The notes: generated from the letters alone by a model not told the origin. Numbered from the stretch's first letter, positions 33,776-45,276 are shown. The stretch: 64,000 nucleotides of DNA from Craspedostauros australis (GCA_026770025.1 JAMXDE010000029.1:620001-684000), one strand, 5' to 3'. Program-made: numbers and translations.

Positions 33776-34257
33776 TTACGGACACCTTGCATGGATGTTC
33801 GTGAATGATGTCGATCCCAGTGAGTGTTCTGTGGAATGTCTGAGGAAGCCGAGGAACATGACCCATGACCACCTCGCGTTGAGAGAACAGCGCGCGAATA
33901 CTCCCACCAGCCAACAGATCGTGGAGACAAACACGGAAATCCTTGTGTTCCGCATCACCGTGTATTGCAAGTGATTGCTGTGCAATGCAGCAAATGGCGG
34001 ACTCTGCTTCTCGAGATGTCAGCATCAATGTGCGATGGCCATCGGCTGCACCTCGACAGCAACTCACATGCCGCCTGATGCCAACAAAATATTGACGTCA
34101 ACAACAACGACAGCCAACAATCACACGCAAGCAACCGAATCAACTACTTCTCACAATACCTGCCCACGACAGTATCCGATCCACCATCAAGCCAACATCC
34201 AATCCACTACATTGTGCATCAACTTGCTCCACCTCGCAATGACTCATTCAGAAGACG

Positions 34258-35416
34258 ATGGAGGTTGAGATTGCCCACTCTGGTATGCAAATTGTGGGTC
34301 GCGACGTGGACATGCTCACTTGCATGGAGCAACCCCCATGGCTCACCATCCTTTTCCGCAGGACGTATGGGACCAGCATCGCAGTGGCTTCTGCAGTATG
34401 GACAGCACTGACACAAGACGGGCTGCTACCAGGCAACACCACAATCAACCACATGCTTGGTGCACTCGTATTCCTAAAGCAATACAGTCCATGGGAGATT
34501 CTTTCAGTGATGCTGAATAGGGATCGCAGAACATTGATGAAGTGGACATGGATTGTTTTGGAAGGCATTGCGCGACTGAGCAGAACAAAGGTGAGTGAAC
34601 TTGGTGCTGTGTGCGGAGATGGCTTGAATGTGTGTGCTTGCCTGACATGCCTCACATCACTTGCACATGCTCAAGTTCCTTTTTGTATCACTGCAGATCA
34701 GAATAGAGGAACGCAAGAATGGCAGTGTTGGTCACAACACTGTTTTCATGTCCGTGGATGGCACTGACTTTCGGATTGTAGAGCCCAATCCTTTCGACAC
34801 AGATTGGTACTCTCACAAATTCAATGGGGCAGGCCTCAGATACGAGACTGGTGTGTGCATTCAGACTGGCCATCTTGTTTGGGTCGAGGGTCCATTTCCA
34901 TGTGGGGAGTGGAATGATGTAACCATTTTTCGACGCAAGCTGAGGCAGGAACTGGACGAAGGGGAGCAGGTGATTGCGGATCAAGGCTACAGGGGTGAGC
35001 CTTCGTGTTGCATTGAGAGGACCAGATACAATGGAGTGATACGTGCAAGGCACGAAACAGTTCACAAACGCTTCAAAAACTGGAAGTGCTTGCGGGTGGA
35101 GTGGCGGCACCAACTTTGCAAACACCAACTGGCAATGTATGCCATTGCAGCTATCACACAATTCGAACTGCAGGATGAAAATCCTTTGTTTGACCTGCAG
35201 GAGACCATGGCGGATATCAGGGAAATGGAGAATTGGGTGGCATCACTGGCGCCCCCCTCAGGAGCAGACACCTCACGGGAGGTGGATATGGAGGAAATGG
35301 TGGAGGACGAAGCCAGAAGCGAGGAGAGCAACAGCACAACAAGTGAGGGCATCAGCAGCAGCAGCACAATGAGTGATGGCACAAGCAGCGGTGACAGCAG
35401 CTTTGGACGGGAGTAA
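34258..35416 (+). CDS. PIF/Harbinger DDE transposase, two exons
   Basis: Exon 1 34258-34590 (111 codons) and exon 2 34697-35416, phase 0, intron with GTGAGT donor and CACTGCAG acceptor; 350 residues. The DDE nuclease triad is complete: Asp132 in MSVDGTDF, Asp206 in VIADQGYRG and Glu231 in RARHETVHKRF. PFPCGEWND and the C-terminal acidic/Ser-rich tail are also as expected for DDE_Tnp_4 transposases. It cuts and rejoins DNA ends of its own element in the nucleus. The gene is divergent from the partner-protein gene, with the satellite region between the two starts. No lesions are seen, so it may be active. Confidence 0.9.
34591..34696 (+). other. Transposase intron (106 bp)
   Basis: GTGAGTGAAC donor and TTTTTGTATCACTGCAG acceptor. 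An intron at the same place is recognisable in the decayed second copy (43687-43814), confirming the splice model. Confidence 0.8.
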
Positions 35417-36737
35417 GCCGTCTGGCACATAATAGAATGTTATCACATAGTCCCCACCTCAATCTCGTATCATTCATCTGGTGTTGTACAAGTAGCTGCG
35501 TTGTTGTTAGTCATTTGCGTTGATGGCGATACCCGCAATGGAGTTTGTTGTGGCTGTCAGTGAATTGCAGAAGAGTGCGTACGCATGTGCGAGCACCCAT
35601 GTTGTGAGAAGGAAAACGGAAAACAACACAGGCACCTCCAGAGAAAAGACTACAACAACCATGTAGCACGAATGGCCAACACAACACTGTTATGGTTCCA
35701 CAACACAATGCATGTTTAGCTGTTCACTGCAATGCACCTTGCTTGAGGGTGGCATGTAGATAATGCGGATGTACGAAAAGAAGCATGGCATCCCCACCAG
35801 CTTGGGAGTGTTTTGCGTTGCCTAGAAGGTCGACACTAAAATGCCCCACTGTATGTTGATGATCTCAACAGAACCAACAATACGAGCATGCACATGAACC
35901 TCATTCCCAACAACAAGGATAGTCATTGACATGTCAACAAAGGAACGAACGGCTGTACCAACACACCTGACAACAACAAAAGAAGGACACCAAAATCCAG
36001 AGAAAAAAGGTGTGGACAGAATCACCTCCGTTGCAATCCTACCATGGCGGTCCTGGTCATCCGGAAACCAGGACAAGGAGTGCAAGCAAATGGACAGTCT
36101 TGTGCATGGAGGGAATGCAGCCACCCACAGGAAGCCCCTTGTTCGATCTGCATGATGGGCGAACACAACGTGTATCGAACACAAATTGAGGCATACAACG
36201 GACTACAGCCAAGCATTCCATTGTTGCTGTGGCACAGTGGCAACCAAGCAACTAATTCACCGGACATCATTGCTGGTGCAGGAAGAACTGTTTGAAGAGA
36301 TGAATTCCAGTTGCATCGCATACAGGAGCCACCCATGGACGAAACACTGTTGCGGTGGTGATGTTGGTGTACCTGTTGTGGTTGTTGTTGTGATTGTGAT
36401 TGTTACAGGAACGAAGTGCTCTGTGGAGCAATGATCTCTGTGGAGAGTGTTGGGGTTGTGAGTTTTGTGTGCTCTGTGCTGGCCCAAGACAGCAGCCTTG
36501 TTTTGTGCCGACCGGAGACGAAAACACGCTCAGCAAACACCGACACAGTGTAAAGTGGGGAAATGGAGCAATGACGAAGAGCGAAAGCAACTCGTGCGAA
36601 TTTTGGGGGGAAAGCACCAATTATCCAAAAAAGAACAAAAATTCCATATTATTCCGTCGAGGATAAGAACTAGGCGGAAACAAGCAATTTATGACTTAAA
36701 CGCTATGAAATAGAGCCAATTATTGCATTTTGAACTG
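35417..36737. other. 3' arm of Harbinger copy 1, no gene seen
   Basis: About 1.3 kb between the transposase stop and the tentative right end. Copy 2 has a non-coding arm of similar length (41625-43121). Contains ORFs without family features. Confidence 0.4.
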
Positions 36738-36745
36738 CCCCCCTT

Positions 36746-37617
36746 GGATGCTTTCTTGGTTGTTTCTGTCCACAACCCTCTTTCTGTTTCTGGAAGCACA
36801 ACACGATGGCACAAAACACGATCTGTGGCCTCTTTTCTTGTGCGTTTCGTCGTTCCATTCCTCGAAGCTGTCTGCGCACAAATACCGCCAACAACGAGTA
36901 CCGCACGCCCCATCTATCTGACACGTCGGCAGTTTAGTCCTGAAATGAGTGTTCCGTTTCGCGATGATGGCTGTGAAAAAAAACTGTTTCGAAATGATCA
37001 CTACACGCCTCATCTATCAGACAAGCCTACATGGAGTCGTGAAACGAGTCCGAACGGTCGACGCCTCCTCGATCGTCGCCGATTCTTGGATCGATTGTCT
37101 GAGTCCCGCGTCGCTCCGGATCGTGCATTTTTCGAATTTTGAAGTTTTGGAACATCGCGCGAAAACGAGCGCAGAGGCGGATTGGCCAGAGGCGGCATTC
37201 CTCCACGCAATCCATTCGTTGGACGGTTTTCGCGAGAGGAGGCAGCATTGCATTGGATTTCATTGGATTGTTCCACAACATTGACCATCGAACGTCCAAC
37301 GATCTGCTCCGTCGTTTCATTTCTACCGCACTGCCTGCTCCATCCAGCACACGTCCTTCATCTTACTCCACTCCACTCCATTCCACTCCACCCTTCCAGA
37401 GTCCTTGCTCCTGCCGTCGGATCATCCATCGCATCGGCCATCGCATCATCCGTTGCATCGTTCGTCGCATCGGTCATCGATTTGCTGCATTCCGAACGGC
37501 GATCCGCGTTGCATGTACACCTCCCAATCTCAGTTTCGACCAATTCTGGGCAAGCGGATCGGTTGGAGCTTCGCCAGCAACCAAGACCTGTGCAGCAAGG
37601 ACGCTGCTGCGGGTGCC
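36746..37617. promoter_or_regulatory. Upstream region of glycosyltransferase gene
   Basis: Includes two imperfect ~45-bp direct repeats about 98 bp apart (CGCCCCATCTATCTGACACG at 36909 and CGCCTCATCTATCAGACAAG at 37006). The frame of the downstream gene is open to 37405, but the upstream residues are Ser/His-rich and unlikely to be translated. Confidence 0.35.
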
Positions 37618-38928
37618 ATGTCCGTATCGGCACGAAAACGAGCGCGGCGACGGTCCGTGCTGGCGCTGTGCGTCTACGGCTTGCTCATCATCGCGGTGCT
37701 CAACACCCTTCGCCCTCCGGCAGCTGAAGTGCACGAGCACAGGGAGAATCACAGAGGCTACGTATATGGCGGGAAGGAGTACTATGCCACTGAGCGCGCA
37801 CCCATCACTCCGCGCGCCGTGCTCCCGACGACCGCATTCCAGCCACCGCCCGAGGTGGATGGCAAGCAGCTGCTGCCCAAAGTGCGGTTCCTGTGGGGCA
37901 TCATGAGCACAGATCGGGACAGCGACGTCATGCTGCAGCAGTCGATACGTCGCACCTACCTCAACTACTACAAGGAGCACACGGAATTCAACATGCCACA
38001 CAGAATCTGCTCGTTGCAGGAATACATCGCCAATGCGATGATCCGCGACGAGTGCGAGTTGATCTACACGTTCGTCATTGGCGGTGCCAAGGACCACAAG
38101 GCTCCGACACAGATGGTGGACAGTGTCGATCCGAACCGCCCTCTGACGTTGGAGCCGCCATCTGGCACGACCGGCAGCGACAGCCCTCAAGCCAATGCGG
38201 AGATCATCAACGACGTGACGTACCTAAACATCAAAGAAAACGACGGTGCTGGCAAATCGGCGACCTTCTTCAAATGGGCCAACAGCATCATTCGCGATGG
38301 CACGATATCGGTGGACTACATTGCCAAGGTGGAGATGGACATGATGCTGTTCGCACCGAGATGGTTCGAGTTCACGCAGAGTGTGCTGATGCCAAGCCCA
38401 TACAATCGGCTGATCTACGGCGGAATGCTGATGGACCGACTGAGCTGCGGCGGGTTGCAGGATTGGCGTTGCCGACAAATGGTGAACAAGAACTACATGT
38501 CGAACGAGGCGTACTTCCTGAGCCCAGATCTTGCCGAATTCATCGTGTCCGACGAACTCGATCGCAGCACGCTGACGTTCGGCGCGGAGGATTTGGCGAT
38601 CGGCAACTACGTCAATTCCTGCCCGCACCCGATCCATCAGATCGTCATCTCGCCACGGCACGTGCTGTGGGACAATACCAGGTGGCTTGGAGAAGCGGAA
38701 AGGTACGAAAAACACTGGGAAGCCGTGAAGGATACTTGGAAAAACAAGCCGGGCACACGGCTATCGGCAAGTCCAGCTGCGAACACACCTGCAAGACCGT
38801 CGGTCAACAGCGGCATGGATGGCGGTGCAACGAAGCAGGGGACAAGCCGGTCCTACCTTGATGAATTCTACCGCAGAGTCCCATGGCGATGGATCCCGAA
38901 CTTCCTCACGCGGGTTCACATGCCATGA
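37618..38928 (+). CDS. GT31-like Golgi glycosyltransferase
   Basis: A 436-residue type II membrane protein. The chosen ATG at 37618 gives a basic cytosolic tail (MSVSARKRARRR) and a signal anchor (SVLALCVYGLLIIAVLNTL), followed by a Pro-rich stem. The catalytic part has the family order of beta-1,3-hexosyltransferases: an RRTYLNYY motif, ELIYTFVIGG, NDVTYLNIKENDGAGKSATF, then the metal/nucleotide-sugar site DYIAKVEMDMML, then YGGMLMDRLSCGG, NEAYFLSPDLAEF and TFGAEDLAIGNYV (the acidic catalytic loop). The usual DxD is represented by EMD. It would transfer a sugar from UDP-sugar to glycoprotein or glycolipid in the Golgi; donor and acceptor cannot be told. Single exon. Confidence 0.75.
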   Translation: MSVSARKRARRRSVLALCVYGLLIIAVLNTLRPPAAEVHEHRENHRGYVYGGKEYYATERAPITPRAVLPTTAFQPPPEVDGKQLLPKVRFLWGIMSTDRDSDVMLQQSIRRTYLNYYKEHTEFNMPHRICSLQEYIANAMIRDECELIYTFVIGGAKDHKAPTQMVDSVDPNRPLTLEPPSGTTGSDSPQANAEIINDVTYLNIKENDGAGKSATFFKWANSIIRDGTISVDYIAKVEMDMMLFAPRWFEFTQSVLMPSPYNRLIYGGMLMDRLSCGGLQDWRCRQMVNKNYMSNEAYFLSPDLAEFIVSDELDRSTLTFGAEDLAIGNYVNSCPHPIHQIVISPRHVLWDNTRWLGEAERYEKHWEAVKDTWKNKPGTRLSASPAANTPARPSVNSGMDGGATKQGTSRSYLDEFYRRVPWRWIPNFLTRVHMP

Positions 38929-39248
38929 ACTAATAATGATGAATAGTACTATGCATGGTTAAAGCTAATCTTGTTCGTGTCTTCTTTGTAGCGCTCTCTC
39001 GCGCTTCTTGTTCACAATTGTGTGATGGAGCAGTCACCAATTGCTCAATCCGTGAACATAAATTTGAAGAAAGGTGTGATGTGCTGTGATGTGCTGTGAT
39101 GCCTTGTCTTGTTCCATTCCATGCGAGTATGGAAAAATGGTTGAGGTTGAGTCTGCTTCGGTGATTGATGCTACAAATGCTCAACCTGTCACGAGCGCCA
39201 CTGCAGTACAGAACATGTTTGCTTCTCAAAGGTCTTGGCTACAGCGCT
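38929..39248. other. Convergent intergenic region
   Basis: Between the ends of the glycosyltransferase and ankyrin-BTB genes; three copies of GTGATGTGCT occur near 39075. Nothing else seen. Confidence 0.35.
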
Positions 39249-41057
39249 TCACTCCTCGCCCTCGGCAGTGCCGTCAGTCTCAATCACTCTGGAGGATGTG
39301 ATGGAACGCACAAAAGCCAACAACGCGACGCGATCCATGTATGTATCCACGCGCGAAGTGCCCGCGCCTTCATCCACAACCTTGTACAACTCCATCATGG
39401 ACATGCCCTTGTACTCATCATCAACCTCATCACTCTCGGCTCCTCCACTGCACAGGACATGAATGCCTCCCATCAGTTGGGGCTGTAGAATCAGCTTGCT
39501 GAAATCTGGATGCGTGAATATATCTTTCTCACTTTCAGCTGCCAACCTCGTTGCGGCATCCTTCAACAGTACACAGTTGTGTTGATGAGCGAATATCAAC
39601 GTATCTGTCATGATGTCCTTGGTGAGATGCTTGCGGGCCAACTCCGCTTCAAGAACAAGCTTGAGTCGCCAGAAGCCGAACTCGTTGGCCACAAGGATCA
39701 GCTGGTGTAAATCGTCCCGTCCATTGAGGGTGGGGGTTGGCTGGTTTACGTCAACAGCATTGGCATTGTCATGAGCGTTGTCGTCAGTCTCAATGTTGTC
39801 AGGAACATCATCATCGAAGGATATCTCCCCCGTGTAGATGCATTGGAGGACATGCCGGACATGTTTGGGTTGATGATTGGGAAGAGGGACGGTTGTTTGG
39901 ATGGGGGCGGCGCCATCATCAGTTTCGTCACTAGTTTCGTCACCAGTTCCGTCATTCCAGCGTTGACGTTGGATTCCAGATTCGATCAATGTCTGAATGG
40001 ATGGAACGGTGACCATGAGGACTCCGGAGTTTGCCTTGATTGGTTGTTGTTCATCGCCTTGTCCACACAGGAAGGTGACGTCTGGCTTGGTCTCGGTAAG
40101 AACAGCGCTGCGACGATCTTGGCTGATGCTGATGTTGGTCGTTGTGCAGGTGGCTGGGCTGTTGTGCTTGGATGATGTTGTGATGGTGTTTGTGATGGTG
40201 TTTGTGCGGCGTTGTTTGTTCATTTGCAGCTGCAGTTTTGAGTTGCGGTGATTGAGACCAGTGATGATCGATCTCATCATCTTGATTTGATCGTCTGCTT
40301 TGATCATATCGAGGGGCGTTTGGTTCCTGTTGTTCTTGATATCGATATCGGCCTGGGTTGATTCGATGAGGTCCTCCACGCATTCAGAACTGCCGTTGTA
40401 GCATGCCCAATGAAGGGGAGTGTCACCCTGCAGGTTTTTTCTGTTGGCGTCAGCCTTGGTGGATTCAACAAGATACTTGACACACTCCAGATGACCGTTG
40501 ATGCATGCCCGATGAAGGGGGGTGTCACCATAGTTGTTTTTGCTGTTGATATCAGCCTTCATGGATTCAATGAGGTACATGGCACATTCCAGATGGCCAT
40601 AGGCGCATGCGTCATGTAGGGGAGTGGAACCTTCCATGTCTTTGCAGTCGACATCGGCCTTTGTTGATTCAATGAGGTACTCCACGCATTCAGAACGGCC
40701 TTGGTAGCATGCCCGATGAAGGGGAGTGTCACCATTCGTATTTTTGACGTTGACATCTGCCTGGCATGATTCAATGAGGTACTTGACACATTCCAATTGG
40801 CCGTTGCCGCATACCCAATGTAGGGGAGTGAAACCATGGTTGTTTTTGCTGTTGATATCATCCCCAGTTGATTCAATGAGGTACTTGGCATAATCAAGAT
40901 GACCGTTGGTGCATGCGTAATGAAGGGGAGTGCAACCATATTCATCTGTAACCCAGTTGGTATCACATCCTTCATGCTGCTTGTTCCATTCCTTCAACAC
41001 GGATTGATCACCTGCCTTGGCAGCAGCAATGAGTTGTTGGTTCGAAACGGTCGGCAT
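39249..41057 (-). CDS. Ankyrin-repeat BTB/POZ protein
   Basis: A 602-residue soluble protein. Residues ~35-275 hold seven ankyrin repeats (repeated xTPLHxACxNGHLECVKYLIES). They are unusually uniform, which suggests recent tandem expansion. A BTB/POZ-like domain follows at about 325-480: KPDVTFLCG, a Thr/Asp-rich inserted loop, RHVLQCIYTGEIS, then LHQLILVANEFGFWRLKLVLE and a BACK-like helical part (HLTKDIMTDTLIFAHQHNC). The domain order resembles ankyrin-BTB adaptors of Cullin-3 ubiquitin ligases, which is inference here. Single exon, starting MPTVSNQQLIAAAKAGD. Confidence 0.85.
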   Translation of the reverse strand: MPTVSNQQLIAAAKAGDQSVLKEWNKQHEGCDTNWVTDEYGCTPLHYACTNGHLDYAKYLIESTGDDINSKNNHGFTPLHWVCGNGQLECVKYLIESCQADVNVKNTNGDTPLHRACYQGRSECVEYLIESTKADVDCKDMEGSTPLHDACAYGHLECAMYLIESMKADINSKNNYGDTPLHRACINGHLECVKYLVESTKADANRKNLQGDTPLHWACYNGSSECVEDLIESTQADIDIKNNRNQTPLDMIKADDQIKMMRSIITGLNHRNSKLQLQMNKQRRTNTITNTITTSSKHNSPATCTTTNISISQDRRSAVLTETKPDVTFLCGQGDEQQPIKANSGVLMVTVPSIQTLIESGIQRQRWNDGTGDETSDETDDGAAPIQTTVPLPNHQPKHVRHVLQCIYTGEISFDDDVPDNIETDDNAHDNANAVDVNQPTPTLNGRDDLHQLILVANEFGFWRLKLVLEAELARKHLTKDIMTDTLIFAHQHNCVLLKDAATRLAAESEKDIFTHPDFSKLILQPQLMGGIHVLCSGGAESDEVDDEYKGMSMMELYKVVDEGAGTSRVDTYMDRVALLAFVRSITSSRVIETDGTAEGEE

Positions 41058-41624
41058 GTTGAGATGGTGGTCGAAGATTGTTGGATGATGGTTTAGATGG
41101 ATACCTCCTGGACGGCTGTTGGATGATCGGTTGAGTGTTTTATGGTATCGTATCGTGCCCTCGGATGTTCCAATTCCACCACGAGTCTCGACTTTGGCTT
41201 ACATCGCATGGCTTGTTGTGGTCTTGTTTGCGTGGTCGTCTCTCGCTTTCCTCGCTCTCTCTGGCTTTCTCTCGGTTGCGTCCTCTCTCCTTCTGTCGCT
41301 TCCTTTGTTGGGCTCCATCACACGATCTCCACCCCTTCACCGTGGCCTGTTTCGGTACGAGTGTGCGTGTGCACCATGCATGCGAGCTTCTCGTGGAGGG
41401 AGTGCCAACGGCGTGGACCGCAGATCCTCATCGTGTTCTTGGGGATTGTTGCGCCAAGTGTGGAGTGTAGTATCGTCGCAATAGGTCATATTGTACGTGC
41501 CAACGAAACGAAACGAAACGAAACAGAGAGCGAGAGCTCTCTGCAAGATCACTTTCGCGGATGGCAAGGACAGCAGCGAGAACACTCCGAGCGACATGAT
41601 GAGAGTGAAGAGCGGAGAGACAAA
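41058..41624. promoter_or_regulatory. Region between ANK-BTB start and Harbinger copy 2
   Basis: Presumed promoter of the ankyrin-BTB gene plus the left target flank of the transposon. A pentanucleotide AACGA run lies at about 41503-41523. Bases 41622-41624 (AAA) form the left target duplication. Confidence 0.4.
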
Positions 41625-41652
41625 GGAGGGGAAGGGAAAACGGCATTTTTTT
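41625..41652 (+). repeat. Harbinger copy 2 terminal inverted repeat, left
   Basis: Pairs with the reverse complement of 60043-60070, one mismatch in 28. Confidence 0.88.
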
Positions 41653-43121
41653 GTAAATACGACTTAGAAAGAATAGAAAGTGGGTCCATTGTTGCTATTT
41701 TCCATATTTTCCTGCAGTTCGTTGGAATCAGCCATTTCGCAGGTTCTGCTGTAGCTTTCCTCGTGTATTTGCGACTTCCCTTCGACTCGGGACAACCAGT
41801 CCATCATCCATTGCGACTTCGTCCTTGGCTCGCATCCGCGCTTCGCGACGGTCCTCCCTGTAGCAACTAATAATACTCCAGCCTACCATACTGACAATGC
41901 AAGTTGCTTCTCTCTTCCTCCCCATGCATGCTGTGTACAGTTCTTTTTCTGTTGTTGTTGGTGTTGTGCCATGTAGACTATAATCCATAACCATGTGCTG
42001 CAGCTGCTTTCGTACCGCCTCGTTTATTCCACATAAGTCATTTAGTGTGAACGGATAACGTTGGCAGGTCTTGCCTTGCTGTGTGGTTGCATACAATTGT
42101 GTATGCCAGTACATATACAATGTACATGCAGGAGACACGCGTGGCGGCGCCAGCTGCCTTTGCAGTGACTCCTGCGAGGCGTGCTGGGCGTGTGGTCACG
42201 CTGGAGGATGTTGGCTGCAGATGGTGCATGGTGCAGCTATGCTGGATGCTCTGGAGAAACTGTGGCCTCTGTATGCGGCTTGCCATGTGACACAGCTAGC
42301 AGCCACTCTGCTCTCCTTGGCTGGGTTCCTGGTAGGTGCTGACCAAGCTTACACAGGGTGGGTATGCATAGATCTTCAAGGAAGCTCTACAAAGGCTTAG
42401 CAATCGGTGTCCATGCCCTGTGGCATGATGCCACGCTTGCCTTCTTTGTGGAGCTTGTGATTTCGGCTCGATCACTATTGTAGTGCCACCTGCTACAGTT
42501 TGTGAGTCACTCTGGCTTGCCAGTGGAAGGGTTTCTGGCGCTCCAATGACCCAGTAGGGTTGGGACCATGCTTTCTCCACTCCACCAACCATGCAGTCCA
42601 TATCAGGCCATCTCAGTCCGCTCCTTGCCAAGACTCCTTGATGGCATTGGTTGATATGCAGTTGCTGCCTTCTGGCGTAGTGTTGGCTTGCATCAGGATG
42701 CAGAGAGGTTTGACAAGATGCTCGGCCCAATCTCCGCGAACCTTGATGGCCAGATGATGTGCCAGACTTGTTCGATGCAGGAGTCCAAAACTACCTGGTA
42801 ATATGCATGGTTGTTGTTCTTATGTCATACAAGCTGCTTCTTTTTGTTCTTCCATGTGTTTGTCAACAACACAATCATGATTGCATACAAAGTGCTTCAT
42901 GCCGCTGTTGCTTTTCCTCTTCCTTGTCCTTGTCCTTGTCTTTACCTTTCGAGACCAGGATCGTTCCTCCAGACCACCTTGGTTCGTCCTGGGATACGTT
43001 TTCGGTTGGTGCAGCCAACTGCAGTTTGTTTCCAGCAATTACAGTGACAAATAGACTGAACAGCGCTTGTTGTTTCTATTCTAGAGCATCGTAGTTTCTT
43101 GCATGTGGTTATTGTTTATTC
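41653..43121. other. Transposase-side arm of Harbinger copy 2
   Basis: About 1.5 kb of non-coding DNA between the left TIR and the transposase pseudogene. Short ORFs near 42070-42760 on both strands have no recognisable features. Confidence 0.4.
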
Positions 43122-44160
43122 CTACGGTTCCACCAGGGAATCCAACCAATCATCCATCTCTTGGATGATCCCCATCGTTCGGGTGAGGTTAAACAGCTGA
43201 TTCGTATGTTTCAGTTCCAATTGCGTGATTGCAGCAACCATGTACATTGCATACTGGTGCTTATCCAAACAGTGCCGCCATTTTTGCTTCAGGCACTTTC
43301 AGTTCTTGAACCTTTTTATGTACAGCTTCATGGCATGCACAAATCATGCCATTGCATTGCATGCGATCCAACCAGCAGTTAGGATCACCTCTGTACCCTC
43401 AGTCTGCACCAACCTTCTTGGGAGAATCCAATGAATGTAGGAGCTTCTCTCAATAAATTCTGATGTCCGGCCACTCCCCACATGGATACGGTCCGTCCAC
43501 CCACACAAGGTGCCCTTTTGCAATGGAAATGCAAGCTTTGTAGCCGAGACCCACAGCTTGGAATTTGTGGAAATACCAGCCTGGGTCATACAATGTAGGC
43601 TCTATGATGGAGAAGTCCGTGCCATCTACGGATGCCATGTTTGATGCTCCTTGTGCACATTCCATTTTCCGATCTTCAAAGCAAATCTGGGATAGGATCA
43701 ACACCTGGCAACATTGGACAAGACAGAGATTGTGAGGGATACAGCATGTGGCTCATCAATTGCATTGTGTATGTTGCAGTCCGGCTGTTGATGTACTAAC
43801 GTCATACCACTTACAAGTTCATGGCTGAGGAGTCCCAATGCACAAAGAAAAATCCATGTCCACTTCCGTACAGTTTTCACATCCTTTCCCATCCATCCAG
43901 CCACCACTCCCCATGTTGGATATTGTTTCAGAACATTAGAGTGCACAGCAGGTGCTCCATTGCTGCATTACAAGGCAGTAAGTCCTTCTCATTCAGTCCG
44001 TCCCATGTCATTGCCACCACTTTTGTGTGTGTTCCAAGGTTGCTTTGGACGCATGTTTGCACACTATCTGATGGTGAAGTCTGGAGTCCAGGATTAATTG
44101 CTTGTCCCAGAAGCTCCATGCCCATGCATGCAATGGTTGTCTCTGTTGTCTCCAATGCTA
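43122..44160 (-). pseudogene. Harbinger transposase pseudogene
   Basis: Decayed homologue of the transposase at 34258-35416. Recognisable pieces in order on the minus strand are KDLLPCNAAMEHLLCTLMF, a frameshift, VLKQYPTWGVVAGWMGKDV and KWTWIF, a conserved intron (43687-43814, donor GTAAGT, acceptor CCCAG), the first catalytic motif in ASVDGTDFSIIEP, then GPYPCGEWPDI. The frame is broken after PDIRIY; later pieces (IKRF, KQKWRHCLDKHQYAMYMVAA, QEMDDWLDSLVEP) lie beyond stops, including one in place of the Trp of FKNW. It ends at a TAG at 43122-43124. Not functional. Confidence 0.85.
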
Positions 44161-44514
44161 TTCTGATGTATCTTGGTATACCAACAGGATGGAGGACGAA
44201 AATGTGACACCTACCAGTGAAACATCCATTTCAGCAACAGAGAGAGTAAAACAAACAGGGCAAGCGCTGCTATTGTTGATTTGTTCTGAACACACAATGA
44301 CATGCACAATTTAGTATGTTGTTTGACTCGTTTCCCTTGGCTCTCCATGTCACTTTGAACTGGCACAAAACGACCTACATACACAGACACAGAGGAGGAT
44401 TGGACATGTTGTGTTTGATTGTGCCCATGCAATTCTGTACGTGGGTTGCATGTCTGTGCAGTATTGCTGAAACAAACCGGATATGGAGTCATGGCACACA
44501 GGGTCAATCAATCA

Positions 44515-45224
44515 TACCGAGTAGTCACATGCGCAACATCAACAAGTACGGACAGACAGGCTAAATCGTAACAAACCAAAAAGACCGGTACACACAGACA
44601 CAGACAAAGAGCAGGAGGACTGTGTCTGATGGTGTGCGATCGATGTTGCGCGAGCGATGGTTTTGTTTCGTGCGTGTCGTGTCTGTCGTGTAGACCAGTA
44701 CCGTCGCAACAAACAGGGGTGATTGTACCGAGTTGTCAGGCGCCCAACATCAGCAAGCACAGACCGCCTAAATCGTAACGAACGAAAGAGACCGGTACAA
44801 ACAGACACAGACGAAGACCAGGAGGACCGTGTCAGATGGCACGCGTTCAATGTTGTTGTTATCGTGCGTGTTGTGTCCGTCATGTCCGTGCAGTACCGTC
44901 GCAACAAACAGGGTGATCGTACCGAGTTGTCAGGCGCGTAGCATCAGCAAACACAGACAGCCTAAATCGTAACGAACGAAAGAGACCGGCACACACAGAC
45001 TGATGGCACACGTTCAATGTTGCGCGCGTGATGTTGTTGTTATCGTGCGTGTCATGTCGTGTCGTGTCGTGTCTGTCATGTCCGTGCAGCACCGTCGCAA
45101 CAAACAGGGGCTTATCGAACCGAGTTGTCAGACGCGCAAGATCAGCAAGCACAGACAGCCGAAACCGTAACGAACCAAAAAGACTGGCACACACAGAGAG
45201 ACAGACGAGGACCGTGTCTGATGG
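44515..45224. repeat. ~195-bp satellite of Harbinger copy 2, left part
   Basis: Tandem units with ACCGAGTTGTCAGGCGC-like landmarks at about 44515, 44727, 44921 and 45119 (steps of 212, 194 and 198 bp). Each unit has TAAATCGTAACGAACGAAAG and GTGCAGTACCGTCGCAACAA. The fourth unit is interrupted by the mariner insertion at the TA 45225-45226 and continues at 54832. Reverse-frame ORFs repeating SLRFRxSVLAD are by-products. Confidence 0.88.
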
Positions 45225-45226
45225 TA

Positions 45227-45276
45227 CTACCTCCAGGTCGCAGTTGATGCACTCACGATAACACTAGTTGTGGAGT
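45227..45276 (+). repeat. Mariner TIR, left (50 bp)
   Basis: Matches the reverse complement of 54780-54829 except at the second base. Confidence 0.92.

Larger units (their letters stand above)
28453..36743. mobile_element. PIF/Harbinger-type two-gene element, apparently intact (ends tentative)
   Basis: Divergent pair of intact spliced genes, partner protein (28860-31374, minus) and DDE transposase (34258-35416, plus), around a minisatellite centre. The left end is placed at a G11 run (28453-28463) followed by AAAGACGG, which resembles the proven terminus GGGAAAACGG of the second copy at 41625/60070. The right end is placed at a C run at 36738-36743. A CTT triplet borders both (28450-28452 and 36743-36745), a possible 3-bp duplication sharing one base of the run. 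Beyond the G/C runs the two ends are not convincing inverted repeats, so the boundaries are provisional while the gene content is not. Confidence 0.55.

Noticed and set aside
36600-36680. TTTTGGGGGGAAAGC at 36600 as the right terminus of Harbinger copy 1
   Set aside because: It is in the same orientation as the left end rather than inverted, so it cannot be the opposite TIR.
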